Origin: Prevotellaceae bacterium UBA1786
Lineage (GTDB): Bacteria > Bacteroidota > Bacteroidia > Bacteroidales > Bacteroidaceae
Direction of reading: 5' to 3'
Length of the DNA stretch: 12,041 nt
Assembly: GCA_002314525.1 (NCBI GenBank)
Contig: DCGE01000043.1
Coordinates: forward strand, 1-12,041
A model generated the notes under the pieces. That model saw nothing but the letters and a program-made list of their open reading frames with translations. It was not told where the DNA came from and made no database searches. Every line of letters begins with the position of its first letter. The stretch's first letter is position 1. Below are positions 1-4,675 of this stretch, piece after piece. A program made the position numbers and the translations under genes.

Positions 1-329
1 CCTCGTAATAACTTGGGAACATTTTGGTATCATTATCTCAAATCGCAAATAAATTTACACTGATTATCAGGTATTTGCATATTTGGTTCCGGTTCATGCG
101 TGGGTGAAATCTTTTGCCCATCCCACCATCAGGCTCTGGTAATGCCCCTATGTCAAGATAAGCAACCAGTTAGCCCACACAGGGAGATATCGTAAGTGTA
201 CAATAATCCCATCGTAGGCGTTCAGTTGCGTTATCTTCTTGAACTTGTAAACTTGCGAGATTTACGCACAGAAGATAAACGTCTAAAACGCCTTTCAATC
301 TCTCCTTCGACTTGGCTCAGGAGCCGCAT
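1..329. other. Gene-poor left edge, no recognisable gene
   Basis: I see no convincing gene here. The minus strand has a 32-codon frame from an ATG at 329 to a stop at 231, directly after the leader copy at 330-455. Its product is basic and Arg/Ser-rich and resembles nothing I know. A second short minus-strand frame covers about 37-119 and gives a 27-residue basic peptide. Both could be chance frames or scraps of a gene once driven by the promoter at 448-479. No tRNA, transposase or reverse transcriptase motif is visible. Confidence 0.5.
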
Positions 330-455
330 CTTGCCTACACGAGGCCGGTGGAGAAAGTTCCCAAAATGTTACTGAGAGCAGCTTCTGCCTGGCATCTGCC
401 ACCGTCAGCACGACCCGCCGTCCCGTTTGGAGCCAACTGGCCAAGTGCAAAGTTA
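330..455 (-). repeat. Diverged promoter-leader repeat, copy A
   Basis: On the minus strand this segment begins at the -7 box of the promoter at 448-479 and ends at CTCGTGTAGGCAAG. It aligns with the leader of the secreted-protein gene at 3693-3829. Shared blocks, in plus-strand order, are CTTGCC-ACACGAGGC near 330, GAGAA-GTT-CC-AAATGTT, GGCTTCTG-like and CATC-GCCAC blocks in the middle, CGACCCGC, and GTGCAAAGTTA at the end. I estimate two-thirds identity with small gaps. Here the leader runs into sequence without a recognisable gene, so the copy may be orphaned. Confidence 0.55.
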
Positions 456-479
456 TGAAAAAGTTCCGTAACAACCAAA
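448..479 (-). promoter_or_regulatory. Bacteroidetes-type promoter P1
   Basis: On the minus strand TTTG (479-476) and TAACTTTG (455-448) are separated by exactly 20 bases, a perfect match to the Bacteroidetes -33/-7 consensus. Positions 447-498, which extend into the AT-rich block upstream, match positions 1111-1162 at all but three of 52 bases. An imperfect palindrome of the form GTTAnGnA-N5-TnCnTAAC (452-472) fills the spacer. The promoter would transcribe the leader copy at 330-455, but no recognisable gene follows. Confidence 0.7.
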
Positions 480-500
480 TAATTATATTATAATGTGTGA

Positions 501-541
501 AAAAGCCAGCCATCGGAAAAGTCTGTCATTCCGATGGCTGG
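501..541 (-). terminator. Intrinsic terminator after the 732-998 gene
   Basis: A perfect 11-bp stem (CCAGCCATCGG at 506-516 and CCGATGGCTGG at 531-541) encloses a 14-nt loop. On the minus strand the stem is followed by CTTTTTC, the U-tract expected of a rho-independent terminator. On the plus strand no T-run follows, so it probably acts on minus-strand transcripts. It lies about 190 bases past the stop of the small gene and just upstream of promoter P1, insulating the two units. The bases between it and the gene (542-731) hold no gene I can support. Confidence 0.7.
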
Positions 542-731
542 GGTTTATGGGATGGAGTGCTTTTTTGATGCCTTTTGTTATTGGGCGACTTGGGATATTA
601 GACTTTTTATGTTTCGGTCGCTTTTGGTTTTACTTTTGCATCTTACTGACCATAACTCAGTCACGGTGCCCGCACCACTCCTTCGTTCAAGTCATTAATA
701 TGCTAAGAATAAACTTCCAAATCGCCACGGC

Positions 732-998
732 CTAATTTATAGAACCTACCTTAAACAAATCATGAGCATCAGGAAGTTCTTTCCCTGTTTGCTCGGCTTC
801 TTTTAGTTCTTTGAAGGCTTGAGTCAGGCTTTCTTTTACCAGTAGTTGCTGACGGATAGCCTCTGCATGAACATCTGCTTGGAGTATTCGTTCCGTGAAA
901 GCCTTGCGTATGGACTTGGGCTGACTGACGAACAATGTCCATAATGCATCAAGAGGGCTGATATTCTGAGTGGTATGAACTTGTAATGAAACTGCCAT
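732..998 (-). CDS. Small helical protein of unknown function, antitoxin-like
   Basis: The product is 88 residues with no signal peptide or membrane segment, so it should be cytoplasmic. It contains NISPLDALWTLFVSQPKSIR near residues 13-32, then predicted helices rich in Glu, Gln and Ala, and ends in LPDAHDLFK shortly before the C terminus. This layout resembles small Bacteroidetes proteins that I loosely recall as antitoxin-like partners of RelE/ParE toxins. No toxin gene follows within the window, so the function is open. The gene has a perfect promoter (1112-1143), a leader of about 105 nt, and its own terminator (501-541), which makes it a free-standing transcription unit placed just beyond the broken DGR accessory gene. 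The start at 998 has only AT-rich sequence before it. A frame overlapping it out of phase (836-1033) has no protein-like composition. Confidence 0.65.
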   Translation of the reverse strand: MAVSLQVHTTQNISPLDALWTLFVSQPKSIRKAFTERILQADVHAEAIRQQLLVKESLTQAFKELKEAEQTGKELPDAHDLFKVGSIN

Positions 999-1037
999 AT
1001 TAATATAACTGTTAATTTATCTGCCAAAAACAAAGCA

Positions 1038-1086
1038 TCAATGACGCCTTTCTATATGTAGTGCCCCACCCATCACCCGTCATTGA
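1038..1086 (-). promoter_or_regulatory. Inverted repeat in the leader of the small gene
   Basis: TCAATGACG (1038-1046) and CGTCATTGA (1078-1086) form a perfect 9-bp stem around a 31-nt loop. It lies inside the inferred leader between promoter P2 and the start at 998. It could be a leader RNA hairpin, but there is no U-tract and no known riboswitch class that I recognise. Confidence 0.35.
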
Positions 1087-1111
1087 AGACACGGTGCGGA
1101 TAAGACAATGG

Positions 1112-1143
1112 CAAAGTTATGAAAAAGTTCCGTAACTGCCAAA
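1112..1143 (-). promoter_or_regulatory. Bacteroidetes-type promoter P2 of the small gene
   Basis: The minus strand carries TTTG (1143-1140), a 20-base spacer, and TAACTTTG (1119-1112). Positions 1111-1162 are nearly identical to 447-498 around P1, including the AT block TATATTATAATGTGT upstream of the -33 box. The palindrome-like spacer runs from 1116 to 1136. It reads toward the gene at 732-998 with a leader of about 105 nt. Confidence 0.75.
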
Positions 1144-1151
1144 TAAATATA

Positions 1152-1573
1152 TTATAATGTGTAAATAAACGGGACACTGTAAAAGCCTGTGTTTTCGGGG
1201 GAAGAAAAAAAAGGCAGCGAGGATTTCCAATCAGAGTATTCCAGCTGCATCAGAGCTGTGTCATACTCATCCGGAATTGAGGTCGAGGGCAAAATCAAGT
1301 CGATTTCGTTTTCAGAGACATTCTGCGTCTCTGCACCGTCGGGAGTGAACTTCGAGAGGCTAGTCGGAGGAAAGCCAATCAGTGCCACGGAGTCTTCAAT
1401 TCCCTTGTACATGCGGTTGCTGGCCTTGAAGCCATGCACGAAACGCACACAAAGCCAGGCACTGACCTCGTAAGCACGATAGAAGCTACCTCCTGGAAGA
1501 GATTTATACGCCACCAATCAGCTGCTGACTCCCTCGTGCGTTCAACCTCCAGTATCTCTTTTATTCCAGCCAT
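1152..1573 (-). pseudogene. Broken DGR accessory gene, MutS-like (MSL) type
   Basis: The first frame starts at the ATG at 1573 and gives 28 residues ending in NLFQE. The protein-like sequence then continues one frame over with GSFYRAYEVSAWLCV, later GFPPTSLSKFTPDG, and stops at 1152. The codons overlap by one base at 1490, so one base seems lost near 1488-1493, within AGGAGGT. The FQE-GSFYRAYE and GFPP-SL-KF blocks match my recollection of the MutS-like accessory proteins of DGRs, which echo the FYE and PYH blocks of MutS domain I. From memory those proteins run to roughly 200 residues. Here the sequence turns unlike them after the DWKSSLPF stretch and ends inside the repeat at 1170-1213, so the C-terminal part appears missing. 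The gene lies directly downstream of the variable protein, where DGR accessory genes normally sit. A programmed -1 shift is possible but less likely than decay. Confidence 0.6.
1170..1213 (-). repeat. Short repeat, copy 1 (matched inverted at 8416-8460)
   Basis: Read on the minus strand, 1196-1170 is GAAAACACAGG, C, TTTTACA, GTG, T, CCCG. The plus strand at 8433-8460 has the same string with two substitutions and one extra A. A weaker pyrimidine-rich match extends inward to about 1213. The last codons of the accessory pseudogene lie in this repeat, so it may mark the junction that cut that gene. The nature of the repeat is unknown. Confidence 0.5.
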
Positions 1574-1594
1574 ATTGAAGTAATTGTTTTTTTC

Positions 1595-1686
1595 ACCATC
1601 ATGTCCAAGTGAGGTGCCACTGACGGGGCGCATGTCTTGGGACATGCTCATGCCCCGTCCGCGCCACCCCACTTGACCATGATGGT
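1595..1686 (-). other. Long GC-rich hairpin/cruciform downstream of the variable region
   Basis: Nested inverted repeats are visible. The outer arms are ACCATCATG (1595-1603) with CATGATGGT (1678-1686), flanked inward by CCAAGTG and CACTTG. The middle arms are GACGGGGC (1622-1629) with GCCCCGTC (1652-1659). The core is the perfect hairpin CATGTC-TTGG-GACATG (1631-1646). The structure begins about 45 bases after the stop codon of the target gene and ends just before the accessory gene. Neither strand has a clear U-tract after it, so it is not a standard terminator. DGRs are known to need hairpin or cruciform structures just past the variable region, which makes that role the leading idea. Confidence 0.6.
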
Positions 1687-1729
1687 ACTGGATTGTTGTT
1701 CTTTGTTCTAAGGATGCACTAAATTCTGA

Positions 1730-2470
1730 CTACGGGCAGACGGCTCGTACAGAATGACCGTTGCTCCGGAGGTCGTCGTTCATGCTGCGGTAGCCCGAAT
1801 TGAAGTACAAGTACCACGCGTGGCCGCTGCTGTCCGTAAGGAGCGAACTCGACCAGTAGTAGCCGTTCGAGCCTGCGCTGCTGAGTCTGTCACTCCAGCG
1901 GTAGCCTGCGGCAGGAAGGAAGATTGATTTGTCAGTGTAGCCAACCTTATTGGATGTGACCCTGTAACCGTTGACACCATTCTCCTGAGTCCATGACCAT
2001 GTGCAGTTATCTAAGAGTTCCTGCAGTTCGGCACTCGTCGGCATTCGCCAGTCACCGCCCCAGTTGACGGTGGCGGCATCGTCGGCGGGGTCGAGGACGG
2101 TCTTGTTATCAACGGTACCGTAACTTGATTGGGTGCAATACTTTGTCATGGTAGTTGAAGAGCCATTGCACCATTTGTATGTGCTCCAGGAGAAGTAAGT
2201 CTTGCCACTATTGTAGCCAGTAATCTCACCCCAGGCGAAATAGTCGCCGTAATCTTCGGGGTTCTCGGCTCCGACGTTGCAGGTTGCCCATTTGACGGAA
2301 AGGCCAAGATCAACATATTCGTGTTCATCTTCCTTCTCAAACACGACCTTATCTGCTTCTGTCTGTTTATATGAAGCTACGAGAGTTGATCCTTTGTAGA
2401 TTTTCATGATTTGTGCATTGGCGGCCAATGCCATTGTCAGCATGACTGCGAGGGTAAATATCTTTTTCAT
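1730..2470 (-). CDS. Secreted FISUMP/DUF1566-like protein, likely DGR target
   Basis: The product is 246 residues. A signal peptide covers about residues 1-20 and ends in ANAQ. A short beta-rich N-terminal segment (IMKIYKGSTLVASY, ADKVVF) follows. From residue 51 comes a FISUMP/DUF1566-type domain with YVDLGLSVKWATCNVGA, DYFAWGE, GGDWRMPTSAELQELL and FLPAAGYR. Such domains adopt folds related to the C-type lectin and formylglycine-generating-enzyme superfamily used by DGR targets. Residues 189-246 look like a variable region: the frame GSNG-YWSSS, HAWYLYFNSGYR and SVRAVCP is typical, with C-ending codons scattered between. The protein should be exported and probably binds a ligand through the C-terminal surface, but the ligand is unknown. 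The start at 2470 is set by the signal peptide. It is followed by a hairpin and a broken DGR accessory gene. Confidence 0.85.
   Translation of the reverse strand: MKKIFTLAVMLTMALAANAQIMKIYKGSTLVASYKQTEADKVVFEKEDEHEYVDLGLSVKWATCNVGAENPEDYGDYFAWGEITGYNSGKTYFSWSTYKWCNGSSTTMTKYCTQSSYGTVDNKTVLDPADDAATVNWGGDWRMPTSAELQELLDNCTWSWTQENGVNGYRVTSNKVGYTDKSIFLPAAGYRWSDRLSSAGSNGYYWSSSLLTDSSGHAWYLYFNSGYRSMNDDLRSNGHSVRAVCP
1733..1906 (-). repeat. Candidate DGR variable region (VR)
   Basis: This codes for residues 189-246 of the target. Many residues in this stretch use codons ending in C that differ from AAC only at the first two bases: GAC, AGC, TAC, CTC, CAC and GGC occur at residues 194, 196-198, 204, 210, 213-217, 220, 222, 227, 229, 232-234 and 236. 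Structural codons between them (GSNG, YWSS, FNSG, SVRAV) stay conserved. That is the footprint left when adenines of AAC codons in a template repeat are randomised. The 3' end after the last such codon (from GGTCATTCTGTACGAGCC) is the likely initiation-of-mutagenic-homing region. The matching template repeat is not in the window, so the call rests on codon pattern and family. Confidence 0.7.
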
Positions 2471-2527
2471 TGTCTGTTATTATTTTTGATTTAATGATAC
2501 GTAATTGTTGTTTTGATGCATTGGTTA

Positions 2528-2749
2528 TTACCACAGGTAGTCTCCAAAGTTATCTGAATCGTTACCCTTAACTTCCATGTCGTTGGATTCGTCGTTCGGG
2601 TTAATTGTCGGATCACTGCCGGTGAGGAACACGGTTTGTATTTCTATGTCACGGATTGTGACTGTGGGTTGAGTGTAATGTTTTATACATTGATGTTTAG
2701 AATACGTTGGGTTGTTCTTGGTTTTGTTGTTCGCTTCGCTTGACGTGAA
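2528..2749 (-). other. Open frame upstream of the target, possible gene remnant
   Basis: A 73-codon minus-strand frame runs between two stops. Its C-terminal half looks protein-like: TVTIRDIEIQTVFLTGSDPT and then an Asp/Asn-rich tail ending in DNFGDYLW. The first half is Asn/Lys-rich and less convincing. There is no ATG except near the end. A GTG at 2632 would give 34 residues. It could be the 3' end of a lost exported-protein gene or a chance frame in the target's leader. It also covers the candidate -7 box at 2545-2552. Confidence 0.25.
2545..2552 (-). promoter_or_regulatory. Possible -7 box of the target gene
   Basis: TAACTTTG on the minus strand matches the Bacteroidetes -7 consensus and lies 75 bases before the target start at 2470. 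At the expected distance upstream there is no TTTG, only GGAAG. The promoter is therefore weak or needs an activator, and read-through from the secreted-protein gene is the alternative. Confidence 0.35.
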
Positions 2750-2852
2750 TTATCGTGGAATGTAACGTAAATTATCGTAAATTATTTTGAAGGTGATATT
2801 GCTTACCAATCAATTCGCGGAAATTTACGTCCTAATTCACGGAAATTCACGT
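2743..2852. repeat. Phased inverted repeat of 22-bp units
   Basis: Four related 15-bp boxes lie between the two secreted-protein genes. On the plus strand ACGTGAATTATCGTG is at 2743-2757 and ACGTAAATTATCGTA at 2765-2779. On the minus strand ACGTAAATTTCCGCG covers 2830-2816 and ACGTGAATTTCCGTG covers 2852-2838. The two pairs face each other, and within each pair the spacing is exactly 22 bp, about two helical turns. A transcript would fold into a long imperfect hairpin starting just after the stop at 2868. It could terminate the upstream gene, bind a protein, or be a mobile palindromic repeat of the REP type. Confidence 0.65.
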
Positions 2853-2867
2853 TCAGAAAAATATCAA

Positions 2868-3680
2868 TCACTTAATCAACGCTCCGTCAGTGTTATACTG
2901 CTTCCCGTCCCTGACGATTACGACGCGGCCTCCGATGATGTACTTGCCGACCTTCTGAACTTGATTAGGTGTGGCTGGAACGGATATTGATGTAGTTTGC
3001 TCTCCGTCGAAGATGAGTGTGAAGTCCTTGGTGTCGGAACTGTATGGGATATAGGCTCTGTTAGGCTTGAACGCAGTTCCTGTATAAGTGACGAACTGGT
3101 TGTCCTTCAACACCAATGCACTTTCCTTCGCCGCAAGGCCTTCGGATGTTGTTGTAGGCTTCAGGATGTTGCCTGTGACTTCCGCCGCCTCGGAGATGAC
3201 GGTATAAGAGACAGGGGCGTTTTCCGTTGTCCCTTTCAACAGAATACCAGTATAGGCGGGAACCTCATTGTTCGGAATCTGAGTGCAGACGAGGGTGTTG
3301 GGTTCTGTGCCGTATGCGACTTTATATGCATCAGCACCGCCGGTAATGCGTATTGGCAGCGAGAATGAGAACGTAGCCAGACCGTAGGCATTGATTGCAA
3401 GAGATGGGCTCTCTACGTATGTGCCATAAACGACTTCAAGTGTTGCACCTTCGGTCAGCGGCAGTGTAAGTTCAGGCGTTCCCTTGCCCTGCAAGGTAAG
3501 CACTGCGTTAGTGACTCCACCGACTTCACTATAAGTGACTGTCGGAAAGTCTTGTAGTTGGTAACATGTGGCAGAACCACTAACCCAGACGAAGATGCCG
3601 TCCTGCGGCACATCGTCAGCCCAGGCAATGCCGATACTGAGCATCAGCATCAGCATAGTAAATAATCGTTTTCCTTTCAT
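2868..3680 (-). CDS. Secreted protein of unknown function
   Basis: The product is 270 residues from the ATG at 3680, which puts the signal peptide KGKRLFTMLMLMLSIGIAWA at the N terminus. An upstream in-frame ATG at 3701 falls in the conserved leader and would add seven residues before it. After the signal comes a beta-rich segment (FVWVSGSATCYQLQDFPTVT), followed at about residues 95-220 by a domain with INAYGLATFSFSLPI, AYKVAYG, TGILLKGT, ALVLKDNQFVTYTGTAF and NRAYIPY. I know this pattern from Prevotella surface proteins, but not its function. The C terminus GKYIIGGRVVIVRDGKQYN resembles the terminal tags of exported Prevotella proteins, so it is probably outside the cytoplasm or on the cell surface. 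It has its own promoter (3822-3853) and a leader of about 135 nt, and it precedes the DGR target in the same direction. No enzyme motif is visible. Confidence 0.75.
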   Translation of the reverse strand: MKGKRLFTMLMLMLSIGIAWADDVPQDGIFVWVSGSATCYQLQDFPTVTYSEVGGVTNAVLTLQGKGTPELTLPLTEGATLEVVYGTYVESPSLAINAYGLATFSFSLPIRITGGADAYKVAYGTEPNTLVCTQIPNNEVPAYTGILLKGTTENAPVSYTVISEAAEVTGNILKPTTTSEGLAAKESALVLKDNQFVTYTGTAFKPNRAYIPYSSDTKDFTLIFDGEQTTSISVPATPNQVQKVGKYIIGGRVVIVRDGKQYNTDGALIK

Positions 3681-3692
3681 TGTACAAAAATT

Positions 3693-3829
3693 CTTGCCCA
3701 CACGAGGCTGTTAGAGAATGTTTCCGAAATGTTCCCGAAAGTAATTCCTGCGAGGCTTCTGTCAGACATCGGCCACAATCGGTTTCGACCCGCAAGCCCT
3801 ATTGGACTAACCAGTCAGGTGCAAAGTTA
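3693..3829 (-). repeat. Promoter-leader repeat, copy B
   Basis: This is the 5' leader of the secreted-protein gene, from the -7 box to the CTCGTGTGGGCAAG block 13 bases before the start codon. It aligns end to end with 330-455, with the same outer blocks and a diverged middle. Conservation of the untranslated stretch next to different downstream sequence suggests a functional leader RNA or a mobile regulatory module. I do not recognise a known riboswitch class. Confidence 0.55.
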
Positions 3830-3853
3830 GGAATTTATTTCCTAACAGCCAAA
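3822..3853 (-). promoter_or_regulatory. Bacteroidetes-type promoter P3 with palindromic spacer
   Basis: On the minus strand TTTG (3853-3850), a 20-base spacer and TAACTTTG (3829-3822) give a perfect consensus. The spacer and the edge of the -7 box form a perfect palindrome, GTTAGGAA-TTTAT-TTCCTAAC (3826-3846). P1 and P2 have the same arrangement with imperfect arms. It drives the secreted-protein gene at 2868-3680. Confidence 0.75.
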
Positions 3854-3868
3854 AAAGAACCGAGAAAC

Positions 3869-3919
3869 CTTCGTGAAGAGTGAAAAACTGAAGTTTCGCA
3901 AGCTCACTCAAAAACGAAG
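3869..3919 (-). terminator. Possible terminator of the toxin-antitoxin operon
   Basis: Two nested arm pairs, CTTCG (3869-3873) with CGAAG (3915-3919) and GAGTGA (3878-3883) with TCACTC (3904-3909), could fold into an imperfect hairpin. On the minus strand it is followed by GGTTCTTTTTTGG, a T-run some 12-18 bases after the stem. It lies 42-92 bases past the toxin stop, between that operon and P3. A direct repeat ACGAAGCACTC (3914-3924 and 3937-3947) overlaps its edge. Confidence 0.35.
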
Positions 3920-3960
3920 CACTCCATTTTGTCGCTACGAAGCACTCTCTTCGGCCAGTA

Positions 3961-4284
3961 CTATCTGTCCCCTATGACCATTCTCTGCTTGAGATGTTCT
4001 TCCATCTGACGAGTATCCCAGATATCAGCGAAATACAACACGTCATTATGGATAAAGTAGATAAGTTTCAGGTACTTGTGAAGAATTATATACCGATAAT
4101 CAACTGCCAGATTCACAAGTATCGGTTCTACTGGTCCCATTAACGGATTGGAAGATAGTAAATCACGGTATTTCTTTAGCGAACACATTAGAAGTTCAAG
4201 CAAGTGTTTGCTGTAATATTGTCTGTTACAGGAAAACATATTATCAAGCGTTTCCTTGAAACGAGGAGTATATTCAATAATCAT
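3961..4284 (-). CDS. RelE/ParE-family toxin
   Basis: The product is 107 residues, a usual length for the family. The fold-defining pattern is present: an N-terminal strand and helix (MIIEYTPRFKETLDNMF), a second helix, SSNPLMGPVEP, then the beta core YRYIILHKYLKLIYFI and FADIWDTRQ. RelE/ParE toxins act in the cytoplasm either on translating mRNA or on gyrase, and the sequence does not tell which. The start ATG overlaps the antitoxin stop in ATGA (4281-4284), which implies coupled translation from one transcript. Charged residues of the core (Arg and Lys in YRYIILHKYLK) are retained, so it may be active. Confidence 0.8.
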   Translation of the reverse strand: MIIEYTPRFKETLDNMFSCNRQYYSKHLLELLMCSLKKYRDLLSSNPLMGPVEPILVNLAVDYRYIILHKYLKLIYFIHNDVLYFADIWDTRQMEEHLKQRMVIGDR

Positions 4285-4559
4285 ATCAGCTGATACTTCG
4301 AACCTATTTCCTCAAAAAGTTCATCAACAGGCCTTCCTTCGCCACGAATTGCCTCCTGATATGACTGTTCAGCTCTGGTTCGGAGCAGTTCAACAGGAAT
4401 AATTGGCAATGATGAATCATCATCGACTTCAACCTCTGTCTGATTTGTAAGAAACAGAATTATCAACTGCTTTTTTACATCATCCGTCAAATCGCCAAGA
4501 TTATACTCGCGATACAACTTCCTCGCTGTTATTTCTGCTGAGCTCATATAGCTGTTCAT
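4281..4559 (-). CDS. Antitoxin of the RelE/ParE-type pair
   Basis: The product is 92 residues from the ATG at 4559. The frame extends to an ATG at 4592, but that codon overlaps the -7 box of a perfect promoter (4580-4611), so it would lie upstream of the transcript start. The ATG at 4559 has GGA nine bases before it, and an ATG at 4547 is a further option. The N-terminal part (SSAEITARKLYREYNLGDLT) looks helical. The acidic middle VEVDDDSSLPIIP is followed by a C-terminal toxin-binding-type helix with RPVDELFEEIGSKY, typical of antitoxins paired with these toxins. It should neutralise the toxin encoded next and probably represses the shared promoter, as is usual in such operons. Confidence 0.75.
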   Translation of the reverse strand: MNSYMSSAEITARKLYREYNLGDLTDDVKKQLIILFLTNQTEVEVDDDSSLPIIPVELLRTRAEQSYQEAIRGEGRPVDELFEEIGSKYQLI

Positions 4560-4579
4560 TTCTAATCCAATTTCGATGA

Positions 4580-4611
4580 CAAATTTATGCAATAATTTTC
4601 ATATTTCCAAA
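4580..4611 (-). promoter_or_regulatory. Promoter of the toxin-antitoxin operon
   Basis: On the minus strand TTTG (4611-4608), a 20-base spacer and TAAATTTG (4587-4580) match the Bacteroidetes consensus. Transcription would begin around 4572-4576, leaving a leader of about 12-18 nt before the start at 4559. This placement rules out the longer antitoxin start. The palindrome seen in P1-P3 is absent here, so regulation differs. Confidence 0.7.
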
Positions 4612-4675
4612 CAAAACCTTCGGAAAATGATAATCGCCTTACTTTACCTAACGTGTAATCTACGCCAAACTAATA

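Noticed and set aside
631..638. A plus-strand TACTTTTG box that could be a promoter
   Set aside because: It matches the -7 consensus, but there is no proper TTTG at the right distance and no plus-strand gene follows. It may be chance, or an antisense start across the small gene.
493..735. An 80-residue plus-strand frame
   Set aside because: It begins inside the P1 upstream block, includes the terminator stem, and its end runs up to the antisense of the small gene. Composition is not protein-like and no start signal is present.
1490..1490. Programmed -1 frameshift in the accessory gene at AGGAGGT
   Set aside because: The motif is Shine-Dalgarno-like, but there is no slippery heptamer, and the gene also seems truncated at its end. 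Decay or a base-call error is simpler.
1595..1686. A standard intrinsic terminator between the target and the accessory gene
   Set aside because: The minus-strand side is followed by GAAAAAAAC and the plus-strand side by ACTGGATTG, so no U-tract follows in either direction.
1692..1706. GTTGTTC-rich stretch as a template repeat
   Set aside because: It is only about 15 bases long and does not match the variable region over any useful length.
2743..2852. A short CRISPR array
   Set aside because: There are only two units per strand, the pairs are inverted, and there are no unique spacers of 30-40 bp or cas genes.
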